DNA of 64,000 nt from Epiperipatus broadwayi (Eukaryota; Onychophora; Udeonychophora; Euonychophora; Peripatidae), in the NCBI GenBank assembly GCA_028023455.1, contig JAQFVV010006453.1, forward strand, positions 310,001 to 374,000, given 5' to 3'. Shown one piece after another: positions 62,303 to 64,000 of the stretch. Both the position numbers and the translations under genes were made by a program. The notes beneath the pieces were generated by a model, which saw only the letters and a program-made list of their open reading frames with translations, searched no databases and had not been told where the DNA came from. Numbering within the stretch: the first letter of the stretch is position 1; each line of letters opens with the position of its first letter.

Positions 62303-62304
62303 AA

Positions 62305-63230
62305 TAAACTCCACATATTACCATTTTATAGAAATAATAAACACATCCATACTTCCCCATTCTTTTTAAATTCATATAAATAAAGATACAATAAAAGACA
62401 AATGACCTCCAAGATGCATTTCGTACTTATCTGTTTTTTATACTTTTGACTTTTTTTGGATATAATTCTGAATGTAATATATTCCTTGTTTACCTTAAGT
62501 AACACTTTAGTCGTGAGAGTTCAGGTAATAAGTGAACAGCCAATCTATCAAGGTATCTAATATACATATGTTAGTTAAAAATATTATTATTAAAATATAT
62601 TTCTAATGGTATGTAACTAATCAGAAAGATTGTAATTTATGATCAAATTAATTATAGAAATATATTTATGATTATAGTATAAAAAATTAAGAATGTGTAA
62701 AGTTTAAAACTATTGCAAAATATTATTTGGAAAATAACTTGATGTTTATACAGGTGATATAGTAAATAATTAAAATTTGAAGAACAAAGTTACAGAAATC
62801 AGAAATGTTGAGGTGTTTATAAAATACTTTATGCAGGTGGGCGGATATATTTCTGATATATGGAAAACATTTTTTGGTGGATTGGTGTGTGATATTATAG
62901 GAAGTTGTAAGAGACTGAAAAAGAAATTATTTTATCAAATCAAATAATATCAGAGCAGAGTAGATATCAGATGTTATTAAATATGGGTGTGACAACAATC
63001 TCGGCCTAAGAGTGGCCTTTGAGTGTTCCATCATCAGATTTTCAATTGGATGGACAAGTGAATAGTTGGAATGTGGAGTACATTGAAACCTGTCCATTAA
63101 AGTAGGAGGATTTGCTATCTTAATATATATCTGAGCACTTATAACATATATGTGTGGAGATGGTAATCTGGACAACTGATGATTGCTGTTTTAGCATGAA
63201 ATATGTATATTGGTGATTATTTATCTTTTC
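62305..63230. other. AT-rich stretch, no gene seen
   Basis: An 82-residue minus-strand frame at 62927-63175 has no domain I recognise. Confidence 0.45.
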
Positions 63231-63239
63231 GACATATGT

Positions 63240-63345
63240 GTGTTCAGGTATATCAGTGTTATGAGCTGGTGTGGAGAGTGGTGGGTCATGTGAAAGTCTG
63301 TGCTCATACCTGTCTATTACCTATATAGACACAGGTATATATAAG
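63240..63345 (+). repeat. SINE2 copy
   Basis: Plus-strand partner of the 4.2-kb copy (GTGTTATGAGCTGGTGTGG, GTGGTGGGTCATGTGAAAG, then a tail with an ACCTGTCTATT...GATACAGGT-type inverted repeat). Related to the palindrome at 47.0 kb. Confidence 0.6.
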
Positions 63346-63349
63346 CATG

Positions 63350-64000
63350 TGTATTTCATCCATAAATTAGGTTACAAATTAGGCATTAGCCTGCAAAGTG
63401 AATCTTTCAGTCTTACAGAAAGATCAGAAACATTTATGATCTATTTACAATTGTAATTATGGTTACTAGAGAAATAAGAAATCTGTTGGTGAGAAAATTC
63501 TTATCAGTCTACATCCATTGTAATGGTGAGGAAATCGTATTTAGATTTATACCTTTTTTAAAATAACTGGCTGAGAATGACTAAACATTAGTCAAGCCAA
63601 TGTTCTTAAACATGTTGTGCTTAGGTTAAAAAGAAGGTTGTCTAAATTTAGTATATAATTTAAAATGCAAATTTTTACCTTTCATGCCAAAAAATGTAAT
63701 GACTGATTCAAAGATGATTGTCTTTACTGTTAAATGTTTCCTGTGAAAAGCCAAGACACATTTACCTGAAAAATATTAAAATTACTTTGATGATTGTATT
63801 ATTAAGACCATCTGAACTGAAAACTCTTGGTGAACTGTCAGAAATAAGAAATGACTAGTCAAATCACTGAGAAACAACTTCAGACAACTTATACATAAGA
63901 TACCCAATAATATGAGAATTAAAAATAAATAAGTACTAGTAAGAAAATTAAATACTTCAGTTAAAAAAGATCACAAGGTAATAATTAATTAATCATAAAT
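63350..64000. other. AT-rich stretch, no gene seen
   Basis: No recognised feature to the end of the window. Confidence 0.5.

Noticed and set aside
62985-63045. CTGATGATGGAAC motif on the minus strand
   Set aside because: It resembles retroelement-end motifs, but there is no GAAAC after the possible hairpin, so it is not a hammerhead core.

Overview
This is AT-rich (about three quarters A+T by eye) eukaryotic DNA with no operons, no ribosome binding sites and no intact long reading frame apart from pieces of a retrotransposon. The mix of element types fits an invertebrate animal: an RTE-clade LINE, Penelope-like elements (PLEs) with GIY-YIG endonucleases, Ty3/gypsy remains, hAT and Tc1-like MITEs, tRNA-derived SINEs, and CpG sites decaying to TpG/CpA. 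I cannot name the species. I find no host protein-coding gene that I can support. The window is intergenic or intronic DNA filled with mobile-element remains.

The most notable content is a dispersed family, here called FB, at about 0.65-1.89, 2.96-3.21, 11.99-12.15, 22.27-22.54, 23.54-24.46, 25.84-26.26, 40.58-40.89 and 45.49-45.99 kb. Each copy is a foldback (inverted) structure. Six copies are flanked by direct repeats of 10-14 bp, which points to retroposition. The unit carries a type I hammerhead ribozyme motif, complete at 1741-1799 (+) and 25957-26015 (-), with decayed versions in other copies. In the first copy two hammerhead cores lie head to tail 446 bp apart, as in animal retrozymes and the terminal repeats of PLEs. 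Hammerhead-like cores also occur at likely PLE ends near 25.3, 31.8 and 34.4 kb, and just past a GIY-YIG remnant at 48.5 kb. Two further GIY-YIG remnants lie at 21.0 and 22.0 kb.

Region by region: 0-5 kb has FB copies, an 80-bp tandem duplication and two SINEs; 5.3-5.7 kb is a LINE 3' end; 8.7-9.7 kb has three palindromic MITE-like elements; 10.7-13.8 kb has an RTE tail, a hAT MITE with a perfect 8-bp target duplication, an FB copy and a 966-bp TIR element; 14-17 kb is unexplained; 18-22.5 kb has LINE and PLE remains; 22-26.3 kb has FB copies and a PLE-like end; 30.1 kb is a large AAT microsatellite; 41.8-44.7 kb is a decayed Ty3/gypsy gag-pol; 46.0 kb is a second AAT array; 47.0 kb is a SINE palindrome with a 19-bp target duplication; 48.5-49.8 kb has a PLE end and a degenerate repeat array; 52.3-52.8 kb is a LINE C-terminal piece; 56.04-56.46 kb is a possible LTR; 56.88-60.13 kb is a nearly full-length RTE LINE on the minus strand; 60-64 kb has SINEs and an RTE tail.

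No host pathway can be read here. The functional link is among transposons: RTE and PLE enzymes are plausible drivers in trans of the SINEs and of the hammerhead-bearing FB family.
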